NCBI GenBank assembly: GCA_031292035.1
Contig: JARLHX010000375.1
Location: 310,001 to 374,000, forward strand
Direction: 5' to 3'
DNA length: 64,000 bases
DNA from: Negativicutes bacterium
GTDB lineage: Bacteria; Bacillota_C; Negativicutes; Sporomusales_B; JARLHX01
Position 1 is the first letter of the stretch; the number at the start of each line of letters is the position of its first letter. The position numbers and the translations under genes are program-made. Below, one piece after another: positions 41,141 to 50,027 of the stretch. The notes under the pieces are model-generated. The model had not been told where the DNA came from, ran no database searches, and was given only the letters and a program-made list of their open reading frames with translations.

Positions 41141-42343
41141 TCAGGCTATTCTGATGGCTTTTTGCGGACAGACAATGGTGCACAAGGAGCAGCCGTCACA
41201 GCTTTCACTGTCCACCACCATATCCTCTCCCGCTTTCATCCCAATCGCACTATAGCCCGAATCGCGGCACACATCAGCACAAAGGCCGCAGTTGACACAC
41301 AAAGTCCTGTTAATCCGCGCCACAAGCGAACTGTCCTTCTTCAGTCCGGCAAAATCGGTCAACCGGTTGACTGATTTGCCCACTAACTCCTGCACAGAGG
41401 AGAAATGCTTGCGGTGGAGATAGTCGGTCATCCCACCAATTAGGTCATTAATGATGCCATAGCCTTCCAGCATGACTGCTGTGCCGATTTGGACGGTGCT
41501 CGCGCCGAGAAGCATATATTCGGCCGCGTGCTCCCAGGACGCGATCCCTCCGATGCCTGAAATGGGCAGGGGAAAATTCTGCGCCAGTTGGGCCACAACC
41601 CTTAGGCCGATGGGCTTGACCGCCGCCCCGGAATAGCCGCCATAAGTGGAGTAGTCGGCGACTGCCGGCTGGGGTGAAAAGGTATCAAGGTCAACTCCCA
41701 GTAAGCATTGAACGGTGTTGATGGCGGCAAAGCCATCCGCCCCGCCCCGTACTGCGGCCCTGGCAATATCAACAACGCTGGTGACATTGGGAGTCAGCTT
41801 TACGATGACAGGAATTTTTACCACCGTTTTAACCCAGACAGTAATCATTTCCGTGATGTCAGCCACTTGGCCGATGGCCGCACCGGCACCCTTTTCCGGC
41901 ATCCCGTGCGGGCAGGAAAAATTGAGTTCGATGGCATCTGCACCAGCAGCCTCAAGGGCCACAGCCATCTCCTGCCAATCCTTCTGGAGAACTTCAGCCA
42001 TAATACTGGCGATCAGAATCCGGTCAGGGTACTGCTCTTTTATTGCGGTGATTTCCTTGCACCACACGCCAAAGGGGCGTTTTGTTGTAAGTTCGATATT
42101 TTCAAATCCCGCGACTTTTCCGCCTTGGTCACGCATGACAGCAAAACGGGGGCGAACATCGACGATTTCCATATGGTCAGGCTTCAGGGTCTTAGTCACT
42201 GCCCCGCCCCACCCGAGAGAAAAGGCTCTTTTTATCATCTCGCCATTTGCCGCCGGCGGGGCCGACGCCAGCAAAAAGGGGTTGGGAAACTTCAGACCGC
42301 AATATTCTACTGACAAGTCTGCATAACGCGAACTTTCACTCAT
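41141..42343 (-). CDS. preA: Dihydropyrimidine dehydrogenase subunit PreA
   Basis: A 400-residue protein. A dihydroorotate-dehydrogenase-like FMN barrel (SAPPAANGEM, NFSCPHGMPEKG with the catalytic Cys region) is followed by two C-terminal [4Fe-4S] motifs, CVNCGLCADVC and CDGCSLCTIVCP. It reduces uracil and thymine to dihydropyrimidines, or the reverse. E. coli PreA needs the NADH-binding partner PreT; no preT is in this operon, so ferredoxin or a distant partner may serve. The start is ATG 42343 with AAGGTGAT upstream. Confidence 0.92.
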   Translation of the reverse strand: MSESSRYADLSVEYCGLKFPNPFLLASAPPAANGEMIKRAFSLGWGGAVTKTLKPDHMEIVDVRPRFAVMRDQGGKVAGFENIELTTKRPFGVWCKEITAIKEQYPDRILIASIMAEVLQKDWQEMAVALEAAGADAIELNFSCPHGMPEKGAGAAIGQVADITEMITVWVKTVVKIPVIVKLTPNVTSVVDIARAAVRGGADGFAAINTVQCLLGVDLDTFSPQPAVADYSTYGGYSGAAVKPIGLRVVAQLAQNFPLPISGIGGIASWEHAAEYMLLGASTVQIGTAVMLEGYGIINDLIGGMTDYLHRKHFSSVQELVGKSVNRLTDFAGLKKDSSLVARINRTLCVNCGLCADVCRDSGYSAIGMKAGEDMVVDSESCDGCSLCTIVCPQKAIRIA

Positions 42344-42403
42344 AATCATCACCTTACCTGCATTGAAAAATCGAAGTATCTTCCTTCGTCTGACGGCGCA
42401 GCA

Positions 42404-43789
42404 CTAAATAATTTGCGGCTTTTTACGCCGTATCAGCCTGCCATCGCCGGCCTTTCCAGTAAACTTGCCGCCCTGGGCGATGATGGTGCCGCGGGCCACA
42501 GTTGCCACTGGATAGCCCGTGACTGAGATACCCTCATAGGGGGTATAGTCAACGTTTTCGTGAAGAATCTCTTTGCTGATGGTGCGCTTGGCGGTTGGAT
42601 CGAAAACGACGATATCGGCGTCGCTACCCACGGCAATGGTGCCTTTTTGCGGGTAAAGCCCGAATATTTTCGCCGGATTGGTGGCTGTAAGGGCGACGAA
42701 TCGCTGCAGGTCAAACCGGTTCTCGCCGACCCCCTTGCTGTATAGCACCGGCATTCTGGTTTCGATGCCAGGCGCACCATTGGGTATCTTGCCAAAAAAT
42801 TCCCGGCCCAATTCTTTTTGTCCCTTGAAATTGAAAGAGCAATGGTCGGTGGCAACCACCTGCAAATCGCCTTTTTTTAGTGCCTGCCACAGAGGCTCCT
42901 GATTTTCCCGCGGCCTGAGCGGCGGTGACATGACATACTTTGCACCGTTAAAATCAGGCTCTTCGTAGTTGTCATAAGATAATACCAGATACTGCGGACA
43001 GGTCTCGGCCATGACCGGCTGCCCCTCTTCCCGGGCCCGGACCACTTCTTTCAGCGACTCCTCACAGCTAAGATGGACAATATAGAGGGGCGCCTCCACC
43101 AGTTTCGCCAGTCGGATCGCCCGGGCGGTGGCTTCCCCCTCGGCGAGCGGCGGTCGGCTGAGGGCATGATACTTCGGTTCGATTTTACCTGTCTTTTGAA
43201 ATTCCTTCGTATAATAATCAATGACATAATAGTTTTCGGCATGAACAGAAACCAATCCGCCGTGTTCTTTGGCCACTAGGAGGGCTTTCATGAGTACATC
43301 GTCAGTCACCCGAAGACCATCATAGGTCATAAACAATTTGAAGCTGGGAAATCCGGCTGCAATGACCTCAGGCATCTCGGCGATGACAGCGTCATTCATA
43401 TTGGTCACCGCGACATGCAAGCCATAATCGATGGGGCAATCTCCCGCCTTGGTCAACCAGGTGTCAATTGTCTCCGCCAATGTCTGGTCCTTGCCCTGGA
43501 TGGCGAAATCGACCACAGTCGTCGTACCGCCGCAAGCGGCGGCAGCCCCGCCGGTGAAGAAATCGTCGGCAGTAACCGTTCCGCCGAACGGCATGTCAAG
43601 GTGAGTGTGAACATCGATGCCGCCTGGCAGCAAATATTTTCCGGTGGCATCAATGACCTGGAGGGCTGACACGTCAAGGTTTTTCCCGATCAAAACTATT
43701 TTCCCGTCTATGACGGCGACATCGCCGTCATAGACATCTCCGGCGGTCACGATGGTTCCGCCTTTGATCAATAAATCATACGCCGCCAT
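42404..43789 (-). CDS. hydA: Dihydropyrimidinase/D-hydantoinase
   Basis: A 461-residue cyclic amidohydrolase of the usual length. Metal-site motifs are GGIDVHTHLDMPFGG, the carboxylated Lys in SFKLFMTYDG, HAEN, IVHLSCEES and ATDHCSF. It opens dihydrouracil or hydantoin rings to N-carbamoyl amino acids. The ATG at 43789 follows AAGGAGG. It stands between the permease and preA, consistent with the reductive pyrimidine pathway. Confidence 0.94.
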   Translation of the reverse strand: MAAYDLLIKGGTIVTAGDVYDGDVAVIDGKIVLIGKNLDVSALQVIDATGKYLLPGGIDVHTHLDMPFGGTVTADDFFTGGAAAACGGTTTVVDFAIQGKDQTLAETIDTWLTKAGDCPIDYGLHVAVTNMNDAVIAEMPEVIAAGFPSFKLFMTYDGLRVTDDVLMKALLVAKEHGGLVSVHAENYYVIDYYTKEFQKTGKIEPKYHALSRPPLAEGEATARAIRLAKLVEAPLYIVHLSCEESLKEVVRAREEGQPVMAETCPQYLVLSYDNYEEPDFNGAKYVMSPPLRPRENQEPLWQALKKGDLQVVATDHCSFNFKGQKELGREFFGKIPNGAPGIETRMPVLYSKGVGENRFDLQRFVALTATNPAKIFGLYPQKGTIAVGSDADIVVFDPTAKRTISKEILHENVDYTPYEGISVTGYPVATVARGTIIAQGGKFTGKAGDGRLIRRKKPQII

Positions 43790-43819
43790 GGTTTAACCTC
43801 CTTGCATTGGAAAAGTGGA

Positions 43820-45292
43820 TTACGCCTTGTCAGCCGATTTGGCAACATTCGCCACCGGCACTCCGCGCATGAGGACCAGATACATTGCAAAGGCAACGCC
43901 CAGACCAACAAACCAGGAATAGTTGAACAGCCAATCCACAGCCGGTATAAACTTGCCGACAAGGGCCGAACCGACACCGGCAGCAAGCGCCAGCATGGCT
44001 GACCAGTTCACGCCGTTGCTATACGTGTATTCACCATCCGGCAGATACAGGTCGGCGAGATTTAGTTCTTTTTTGCGGACAATATAATAGTCGGCAATCA
44101 TGATACCGGCAATCGGGCCGAGGAAACCAGAGTAAACACCCAGCCAGTTGAAAATGTACATGCTGGGATCAGACATCAGTTTCCAGGGCATGATGGCGAT
44201 ACCCATGATACCGGTAATCAGTCCACCGGTTTTAAACGAAATGTATTTGGGCAAAAGGTTGGCAAAATCGTTGGCTGGCGAAACGACATTGGCCGCGATA
44301 TTCACCGAGAGGGTCGCAATCAGGATGCCGAATAGGGAGAAGACTAAAACAAACGGATTGGAGAATTTCAGAAGCAGCTCGGATGGATCCCAGATAGCAT
44401 GTCCGTAAAGCACCAGGGTCGCAGAAGTGATGATAACACCCATGCTGGAAAACACCGTCATGGTAGTCGGCAGACCGATGATCTGGCCGAGAATCTGCTC
44501 TCTCTGCCCTTTTCCGAAACGAGTGAAGTCAGGAATATTCAGCGACAATGTCGCCCAAAACGCAATCATGCCGGTAAGCGAAGGGATAAAAACCGGGAAG
44601 AAACTGCTGAAAGTCGTAAGTTTGCCGGGATCGCTCAGTATCGGACCTAATCCGTTGGCTTCGCCGACAATCCAGAACAGCAGCAAACCAGCCATTACCA
44701 GCACCAGCGGCGCCGCCCAGTTCTCAAATTTCCGAACAGTGTCCATGCCGTTATAAATAATCCAGATGTTCAGTGCCCAGAAAATCATGAAGGTGATAAA
44801 AGCCGGCAGATTCATGCCGATAATACTGAAATCTCCACCGAAGGTTTTCCATGCCGGAAAGAGGGCGGCGGTAAAGTTGTTGAGGGCCGAACCGCCAATA
44901 AAGGTGTTGATGCCAAACCAGCCGCACGCTACCCCCGCCCGGAGCAGGGCCGGGATATTAGCGCCAAACGTGCCAAACGAAGCACGGGCCAGCACCGGGA
45001 AAGGGATGCCATATTTGGTGCCGGGGTGGGCATTTAGCAGCATAGGGATAAGGACAATAAGATTGCCCAGGGTAACGGTGAAGATAGCCTGCAGCCAACT
45101 CATCCCCAGGGCGATAAGACCGCTGGCCAGCATATAGGTGGGTACACAGTGGGCCATGCCGATCCAAAGGGCGGCAAAATTGTAAGTGGTCCATGTTCTT
45201 TGCGCAAGTGTCGTCGGCGCCAGATCTTTATTGTACAGAGGACTGGCGGTAACATCGACCTTGAGTTCTACCATGTCGTTCTTGATACTCAT
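43820..45292 (-). CDS. NCS1 family nucleobase/hydantoin permease
   Basis: A 490-residue membrane protein with about 12 transmembrane helices. Family marks are LAPTTLAQRTWTTYNFAALWIGMAHCVPTY near the N-terminus and NIPDFTRFGKGQREQI in the middle. NCS1 carriers import uracil, allantoin or hydantoins with H+ or Na+. It is the first gene of the operon; ATG 45292 follows AGGAGGA. The exact substrate is not determinable, but a pyrimidine base or hydantoin fits its partners. Confidence 0.93.
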   Translation of the reverse strand: MSIKNDMVELKVDVTASPLYNKDLAPTTLAQRTWTTYNFAALWIGMAHCVPTYMLASGLIALGMSWLQAIFTVTLGNLIVLIPMLLNAHPGTKYGIPFPVLARASFGTFGANIPALLRAGVACGWFGINTFIGGSALNNFTAALFPAWKTFGGDFSIIGMNLPAFITFMIFWALNIWIIYNGMDTVRKFENWAAPLVLVMAGLLLFWIVGEANGLGPILSDPGKLTTFSSFFPVFIPSLTGMIAFWATLSLNIPDFTRFGKGQREQILGQIIGLPTTMTVFSSMGVIITSATLVLYGHAIWDPSELLLKFSNPFVLVFSLFGILIATLSVNIAANVVSPANDFANLLPKYISFKTGGLITGIMGIAIMPWKLMSDPSMYIFNWLGVYSGFLGPIAGIMIADYYIVRKKELNLADLYLPDGEYTYSNGVNWSAMLALAAGVGSALVGKFIPAVDWLFNYSWFVGLGVAFAMYLVLMRGVPVANVAKSADKA

Positions 45293-45389
45293 AACTCGTT
45301 CCTCCTAAAATTTATAATTTGCTACCAAAAACTTGGGTTACATCAGCGAAACGTGGTTTTATCTATCACCCCCTTAAAAAAATCGCAAA

Positions 45390-45420
45390 GCCGCCCTCGT
45401 CGTTTAAGACTCATGGCGGC
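45390..45420 (-). terminator. Possible attenuator in the leader of the NCS1 operon
   Basis: GCCGCC (45390-45395) and GGCGGC (45415-45420) form a 6-bp G/C stem with a 19-nt loop, followed on the minus strand by TTTGCGATTTTTTT. It lies about 100 bp before the permease start. Confidence 0.45.
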
Positions 45421-45527
45421 ATTGCCAATAGTACTATTAACATCAGCATTAACTCAAAAGCTAGAAGCTAATTATTCGGTTTCTTGCAGCACTAAACTGA
45501 ATAGGCATTCCTCTGCCAACAAAAGAT

Positions 45528-45558
45528 AAAGGCGCTATAAATACGTTATAGCGCCTTT
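45528..45558 (-). terminator. Terminator of pucR
   Basis: AAAGGCGCTATAA and TTATAGCGCCTTT form a 13-bp stem with a 5-nt loop, about 120 bp after the pucR stop. Confidence 0.75.
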
Positions 45559-45676
45559 GCTTTTCCGTTTATTGCCGTATTAAATTTATGTTGTATGTTG
45601 TAATAAAGCATACCAAGGAATCACGACCTTGTCGATGTGCCAGATAAACAAATATCTAGCCATACACTGTGCATTT

Positions 45677-46888
45677 TCACAGTCCTAAGAATTTTTTGGC
45701 AAGCAACGCAAATTCAAGTTTTACCAGATCCCGCGGGTTGGACAATTTGCAGCCAGTGAGGGCCTCGATTTTTTTCACCCGGTTTTTCAAGGTGTTCCGA
45801 TGCACATATAGTCTGTCAGCAATACTGTTATAATTGCCGCCTGCTTCGAGAACATGGGATAAAGTATTTATCAAGTCCCCTTCATGCTCCCGGTTGTATT
45901 GTACCAAGCTTGACAGGACCTCTTGGAAGTAACTTTCCAGCTCGGCCCGGTCGATCTTGAATAAAAGCTTAAATAATCCAAGTTGGTCATAACGATAGAT
46001 TTTATCCTCGTTAGTATATACTCTCGCTGTTTCTAATGCGAACTTGGCTTGGTCAAGACTTTGCCTGATTTGCTCGGGCTTTTCCTGCGGCGAACCAATA
46101 CCAATACTCACACTGGTACCAGGCAATAGCCCTTCCAGCTCGATCCGCAATTCATAGGCAATTTTATCGGTACGCTCCTCAGTCGCCTTGTTACCGGCAG
46201 GCAGCATGATGACAACAGAATCCAGCCGCATATCATAAAGAGCTTTCGGCTCATATCTAGCTAAACTTTTTTCAATGATTTTCTGTTTATTTGTTTTAAC
46301 ATTGATAATCCGCCCCTCATTTTTCACCCCAATCTGGTCCAGATAGGTCGCAAAATTATCAATTTTCAGCAACATGATTTGATGGGGAAGGGTAAGGTCG
46401 TATCCATAGTGGGCAGCGCGAATTACCAGCATCGGCAAATACTTTGTATCGCCATAGAGAATATTCTCGAAAAGGTCCCGTATCGATTTTTCTTCAGACT
46501 GCTTCTCAACAATATAGGCACAAATACTTTTTGTGACTTCGGCTAACTTTACCTTCCACGGCAGTTCGAATACAGGAAAGCAGAGATGATCGGCGAGATC
46601 GATGATCTCTTGGGGGGTCTTTTCAATATAGGGTCCTACGTTGATGACCAGGCCGGCAAGCTTCTTGGCTGCCCCTTTCTTAACCAGTTCCAACAGGTCG
46701 CCAGTATTGTTTTTGATGCCAATACCGGTTATGAACAACAATTCGCCGCTTTGCACCCACTGGGTAGCATCAGGAACATCGCTTACATGGACCCAACGCA
46801 CAATTTCATTCAGGCCGCCTTGGCCTGCAACCAGCTTGAGATACTTTAGATTGCGCAATGTTGTCAGTTCCAAAAGTCTGACTATCAT
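45677..46888 (-). CDS. PucR family transcriptional regulator
   Basis: A 403-residue regulator with the N-terminal PucR domain (VRLLELTTLRNLKYLKLVAG, VHVSDVPDATQWVQSGELLFITG), a central GGDEF-like region, and the C-terminal PucR/CdaR HTH (NTLSHVLEAGGNYNSIADRLYVHRNTLKNRVKKIEALTG). Such proteins control purine or pyrimidine use. The start is ATG 46888 after GAGGTGA, not 46942. It lies upstream of and in the same direction as the pyrimidine operon and is its likely regulator. Confidence 0.92.
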   Translation of the reverse strand: MIVRLLELTTLRNLKYLKLVAGQGGLNEIVRWVHVSDVPDATQWVQSGELLFITGIGIKNNTGDLLELVKKGAAKKLAGLVINVGPYIEKTPQEIIDLADHLCFPVFELPWKVKLAEVTKSICAYIVEKQSEEKSIRDLFENILYGDTKYLPMLVIRAAHYGYDLTLPHQIMLLKIDNFATYLDQIGVKNEGRIINVKTNKQKIIEKSLARYEPKALYDMRLDSVVIMLPAGNKATEERTDKIAYELRIELEGLLPGTSVSIGIGSPQEKPEQIRQSLDQAKFALETARVYTNEDKIYRYDQLGLFKLLFKIDRAELESYFQEVLSSLVQYNREHEGDLINTLSHVLEAGGNYNSIADRLYVHRNTLKNRVKKIEALTGCKLSNPRDLVKLEFALLAKKFLGL

Positions 46889-46921
46889 CCTGTTCACCTC
46901 ACACAGACTAACAAACAGAAA

Positions 46922-46948
46922 AGAGCAATGGACAAGCGCCATTGCTCT
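46922..46948 (-). terminator. Terminator-like hairpin in the pucR leader
   Basis: AGAGCAATGG and CCATTGCTCT form a 10-bp perfect stem with a 7-nt loop, followed on the minus strand by TTTTCTGTTTGTT. It lies between the promoter and the start codon, so it could attenuate pucR transcription. Confidence 0.55.
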
Positions 46949-46974
46949 AAAATGTCTAACCAGTATTTTATTGT

Positions 46975-47003
46975 ATGATAATTCCTATTTGGTAATATGT
47001 CAA
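46975..47003 (-). promoter_or_regulatory. Sigma-A promoter of pucR
   Basis: TTGACA and TATCAT are separated by exactly 17 bp on the minus strand. The predicted start is near 46968, 80 nt before the ATG. Confidence 0.75.
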
Positions 47004-47133
47004 TAAGTTTTCTGCCTAGGAAACTTCCTGGCGGACCGGAACAAGATTTGCTTGGTCCAGACTTCGCGCAACTTTACAGCCCGCCAATTTTTGGCTATGA
47101 TAGGAGTAATCATTCCGTAAGGAGGCATCAGCC

Positions 47134-47694
47134 ATGAATTTGATGGACGCCATCAATACCCGCCGCTCGGTCCGCCACTACAGCGACCAGGCGGTGGCCA
47201 AAGAAACAGTGGAGCTGCTTCTAGCGGCCGCAGTGCAGGCTCCCAGCGCTTCCAACTCCCAGCCCTGGGCCTTTGCTGTGATCCAGGACAGTCAGCGGCT
47301 CAAACAATACTCCGACCGCGCCAAAGCCTATTTGCTCAGCATGATTGAGGTGCAGCCCGGCCTGGCAAAGTACCGCGGCATGCTGGAAAACGCCGACTTC
47401 AACATCTTTTATAATGCCAACACCTTGGTCATTATCTACGCAAAACCCGAGGGACTGCATCCTGCTGGCGACTGCTGTCTGGCCGCCCAAAATCTGATGC
47501 TCACCGCCCATGACCAGGGCCTTGGTTCCTGCTGGATTGGCTTCGCCCGGACTCTGCTAGACCTCCCTGAACTGAAAGCCGAGCTCGGTGTTCCGTCCGA
47601 CTATTCCGTCGAGGCACCGGTCATCCTCGGTTACCCCCAGGGGAGAATCCCACAACTGTCTAAAAAGGACCCGGAAATTCTCTTTTGGCTCTGA
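47134..47694 (+). CDS. Nitroreductase family protein
   Basis: A 186-residue FMN-dependent oxidoreductase. The N-terminal RRSVRHYSDQAV and APSASNSQPWAFAV segments bind FMN phosphate, and GSCWIGFARTLLDLPEL is typical of the second half. It acts as a dimer on nitro compounds, quinones or other acceptors; the true substrate is unknown. The ATG at 47134 follows AAGGAGG. It is divergent from pucR and convergent with the hypothetical gene at 47705. Confidence 0.93.
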   Translation: MNLMDAINTRRSVRHYSDQAVAKETVELLLAAAVQAPSASNSQPWAFAVIQDSQRLKQYSDRAKAYLLSMIEVQPGLAKYRGMLENADFNIFYNANTLVIIYAKPEGLHPAGDCCLAAQNLMLTAHDQGLGSCWIGFARTLLDLPELKAELGVPSDYSVEAPVILGYPQGRIPQLSKKDPEILFWL

Positions 47695-47704
47695 CCAGTT
47701 GGTC

Positions 47705-48154
47705 TTACAGCCTGATGAGCTTTGCGCCGCGGTTATTGGGCAATATGCAGCCGCGGTACACAGCATAAAAGTCCTGTAAATTCTTGCCGGCAGGCAGATT
47801 GGCATCCTCGGCGAAGTCGGCCCAGATGTCGCCCCAGAAGGCTGCTGTTTCCCGGAATAGATAGGTCTGGACCAACAGGTGCAGGTTGTGGGAAAACCGT
47901 ACGCCGGTTTTGGCGGCAATCAGTTGGGTAAGACCGTTCTTGACCTCGTCGCTGGGTTCATCGGTAATGGTGAAATTAATTCTTTTTTTGGCGACAAGAT
48001 AGGGCCGGTGGCCGTTATCGAGTTTAAAGTCCCAGGCCTGTTCCACCACTCCCGCGTCATTCAAACGCTGGATATCGGAAGTGTAGCCCGCGACAAAGAC
48101 CTCCTCGTCGGCAATCAGCAGCAGTGCGGCGGCTATTTTTTCGGCGTTTACCAT
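47705..48154 (-). CDS. Hypothetical protein
   Basis: A 149-residue soluble protein that I do not recognise. It begins MVNAEKIAAALLLIADEE and has no membrane segment, signal peptide or cysteine cluster. The frame is open to 48259, but AGGGGATG 5 nt before ATG 48154 supports the shorter form. It lies just after the rnpB terminator reading the same way, and converges with the nitroreductase gene. Acidic and aromatic residues are spread along the C-terminal half (FWGDIWADFAEDANL). No function is proposed. Confidence 0.75.
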   Translation of the reverse strand: MVNAEKIAAALLLIADEEVFVAGYTSDIQRLNDAGVVEQAWDFKLDNGHRPYLVAKKRINFTITDEPSDEVKNGLTQLIAAKTGVRFSHNLHLLVQTYLFRETAAFWGDIWADFAEDANLPAGKNLQDFYAVYRGCILPNNRGAKLIRL

Positions 48155-48280
48155 TACAACATCCCCTGTTTCAATGAAAATAATATAATAAAGATATTCG
48201 TTATGATTGGCCAAAGTCCTCTGAAAAATCGGAAAGCCCTCTCTTCCAGATATCGTCACCGCCGGCGCTTCATCCCAAAA

Positions 48281-48312
48281 ATAAAGCCCGCAGCAAACCG
48301 CTGCGGGCTTTA
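48281..48312 (-). terminator. Terminator of rnpB
   Basis: AAAGCCCGCAGC and GCTGCGGGCTTT form a 12-bp perfect stem with a 5-nt loop, followed on the minus strand by ATTTTTGGG. Confidence 0.88.
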
Positions 48313-48324
48313 TTATGCAAGTGC

Positions 48325-48681
48325 CTGTGAGTAGTCATTAAGCCGAGTTTTGTCCCGCCGTAGCGGTGACGATCATTTATCTTGGCCGACAGTTGCCTGA
48401 CGGCTCTAGCGACACAACCCGGAAGGATCAGCGGGCAGCTTCATCTCTTCCCTATTCGGTCTTGCTCCAGATGGGGTTTACCTAGCCAGTCAGTCACCTG
48501 ACTGCTGGTGCGCTCTTACCGCACCGTTCCACCCTTGCCTGGCTCACGCCCGGCGGTCTACATTTCTATGGCACTTTCCCTGAGGTCACCCTCGCTGGCC
48601 GTTAACCAGCATCCTGCCCTATGGAGCTCGGACTTTCCTCGAATGCCTTCTGACACCCGCGATCATCTTTCGTACTCACAG
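48325..48681 (-). ncRNA. rnpB: RNase P RNA (rnpB), type A
   Basis: The minus strand contains the conserved CR-I segment GAGGAAAGTCCGAGCTCC near the 5' end and ACAAAACTCGGCTTA near the 3' end. The ends pair as a 9-bp P1 helix (CTGTGAGTA with TACTCACAG), which gives the boundaries. It matures tRNA 5' ends with the RnpA protein. The length of about 357 nt fits type A RNase P RNA. Confidence 0.95.
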
Positions 48682-48730
48682 CACTATTTTGTTGTCTGAG
48701 TCACTAGAATACCATGAAATACAAGTAGCG

Positions 48731-49402
48731 TCAAGGTACCAATGCGGCTGTATTTTCTGCCAGAAGAGCCCTGAGGTCCTGGACTTTGGCTGGCAGATCC
48801 GACGCGCCGACGATCTCGGTCACCAAACAGATGGTCCGGGCTCCAGCCTGCCGCACATCAGCGAGATTATGCTCTTTTATACCGCCGATTGCGACAAACG
48901 GCAGCTCGATATTACGGACCACATAAGAGAGATATTCCAACCCCACCGGCTGGCAGACATCCTTTTTGGTCCTAGTGGCGTAAAGCGGCCCCACGCCGAT
49001 ATAGTCAACTACACCCAGTGTTACGGCGGCTCTGGCTTGCTCCGGCGAGTGGGTGGACAGACCAAGCAGCATGGTATCACCGATCAATTCCCGGACCTTC
49101 TCCGGCGGCAGATCATCCTGGCCGACATGGACGCCGTCAGCCTTCACCGCCAGAGCCAGATCGATATAATCGTTGACAATAAATGTCGCGCCGGCTTGCC
49201 TGGTCAACTTCCGGATTGCCTGACACTCCTCGTACATCTGGCGGGCAAGCTTGTCTTTCTGCCGGTATTGAATGACCGTAATCCCGGCGGCAAGCATCAG
49301 CCTGACGGTCTCCACATTGCCCCGCCCCAAAGAATGAGTTTCGTCGGTAATCCCGTAAATATCAGCTGCCAAAAAATTGGCCATTGCTGCTCTATGCTTC
49401 AT
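48731..49402 (-). CDS. thiE: Thiamine phosphate synthase ThiE
   Basis: A 223-residue TIM-barrel enzyme. Motifs are GITDETHSLGRG, IQYRQKDK, FIVNDYIDLALAVKADGVHVGQDDLP and YIGVGPLYATRTKKD. It couples the pyrimidine (HMP-PP) and thiazole phosphate moieties. It is the last gene of the thi operon; ATG 49402 with AAGGAGG upstream overlaps the thiF end by 11 bp. Confidence 0.94.
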   Translation of the reverse strand: MKHRAAMANFLAADIYGITDETHSLGRGNVETVRLMLAAGITVIQYRQKDKLARQMYEECQAIRKLTRQAGATFIVNDYIDLALAVKADGVHVGQDDLPPEKVRELIGDTMLLGLSTHSPEQARAAVTLGVVDYIGVGPLYATRTKKDVCQPVGLEYLSYVVRNIELPFVAIGGIKEHNLADVRQAGARTICLVTEIVGASDLPAKVQDLRALLAENTAALVP

Positions 49403-50027
49403 GGCTGGCGCCTCCTTTCATCGTTCCCAGGACATACTGCAGGACTATGTCGGCCTGCTTCGCCGCGGCAATGGCGACACAGGGCGCCAGCGGCGGACAG
49501 TCTGGCCCGATCCCGCTGACCAGGTCGCCGACTAGGTAAAAATTCTCTTTCACTTTGTGAACTTTTATGCGGTCACTATCCCCCCAGCCCGCCAGACCGG
49601 ATGCCGCCACCAGCAGTTTTCCTGACGCGAGGTAACTTTCCACAATCAATTTCTTATATTCGGCTCGGTCAAAAGCCTCGACAACCACGTCACAGTCGCC
49701 AAACAGGCCTGCCACATTGGCTGCAGTCACTTTTTCCGGCAACAGTTCGAGCTCGACCGCCGGATTGATGGCAACAAGGTTTTCCTGCAGCATGTTTATT
49801 TTGGGCTCGCCGGCCTGGCGGAGAAAGTAAAACTGGCGATTCAAATTGCTATAGTCCACCACATCAAAATCGGCGATCTTCAGCCTTCTAACGCCGCTGC
49901 GCACCAGCGCCGCCGCGCAGTTGGACCCCAGTCCGCCCGCCCCGGCGATACCAATCTTGACCTGCCGCAGTTTTGCCAAATCTTTGGCGCTGAGATAGCG
50001 CAGCAGCCCTTCTTCAAAGGGGTTCAT
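49392..50027 (-). CDS. thiF: ThiF family sulfur-carrier adenylyltransferase
   Basis: A 211-residue E1-like protein. [21 protein letters not shown] is the ATP-binding glycine motif and [16 protein letters not shown] the conserved following strand. It adenylates the C-terminal glycine of ThiS. The zinc-binding CxxC pairs of longer ThiF/MoeB proteins are missing, as in the short form found in anaerobic Firmicutes. ATG 50027 overlaps the thiH stop. Confidence 0.92.
   Translation of the reverse strand: MNPFEEGLLRYLSAKDLAKLRQVKIGIAGAGGLGSNCAAALVRSGVRRLKIADFDVVDYSNLNRQFYFLRQAGEPKINMLQENLVAINPAVELELLPEKVTAANVAGLFGDCDVVVEAFDRAEYKKLIVESYLASGKLLVAASGLAGWGDSDRIKVHKVKENFYLVGDLVSGIGPDCPPLAPCVAIAAAKQADIVLQYVLGTMKGGASHEA

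Larger units (their letters stand above)
45293..45676. other. Promoter region of the pyrimidine operon
   Basis: No gene is seen. It holds a GCCGCC/GGCGGC hairpin (45390-45420) followed on the minus strand by TTTGCGATTTTTTT, which could be a leader attenuator. It also has a 12-bp perfect palindrome AATAGTACTATT (45427-45438), a candidate PucR operator, and the pucR terminator at 45528-45558. Confidence 0.55.
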
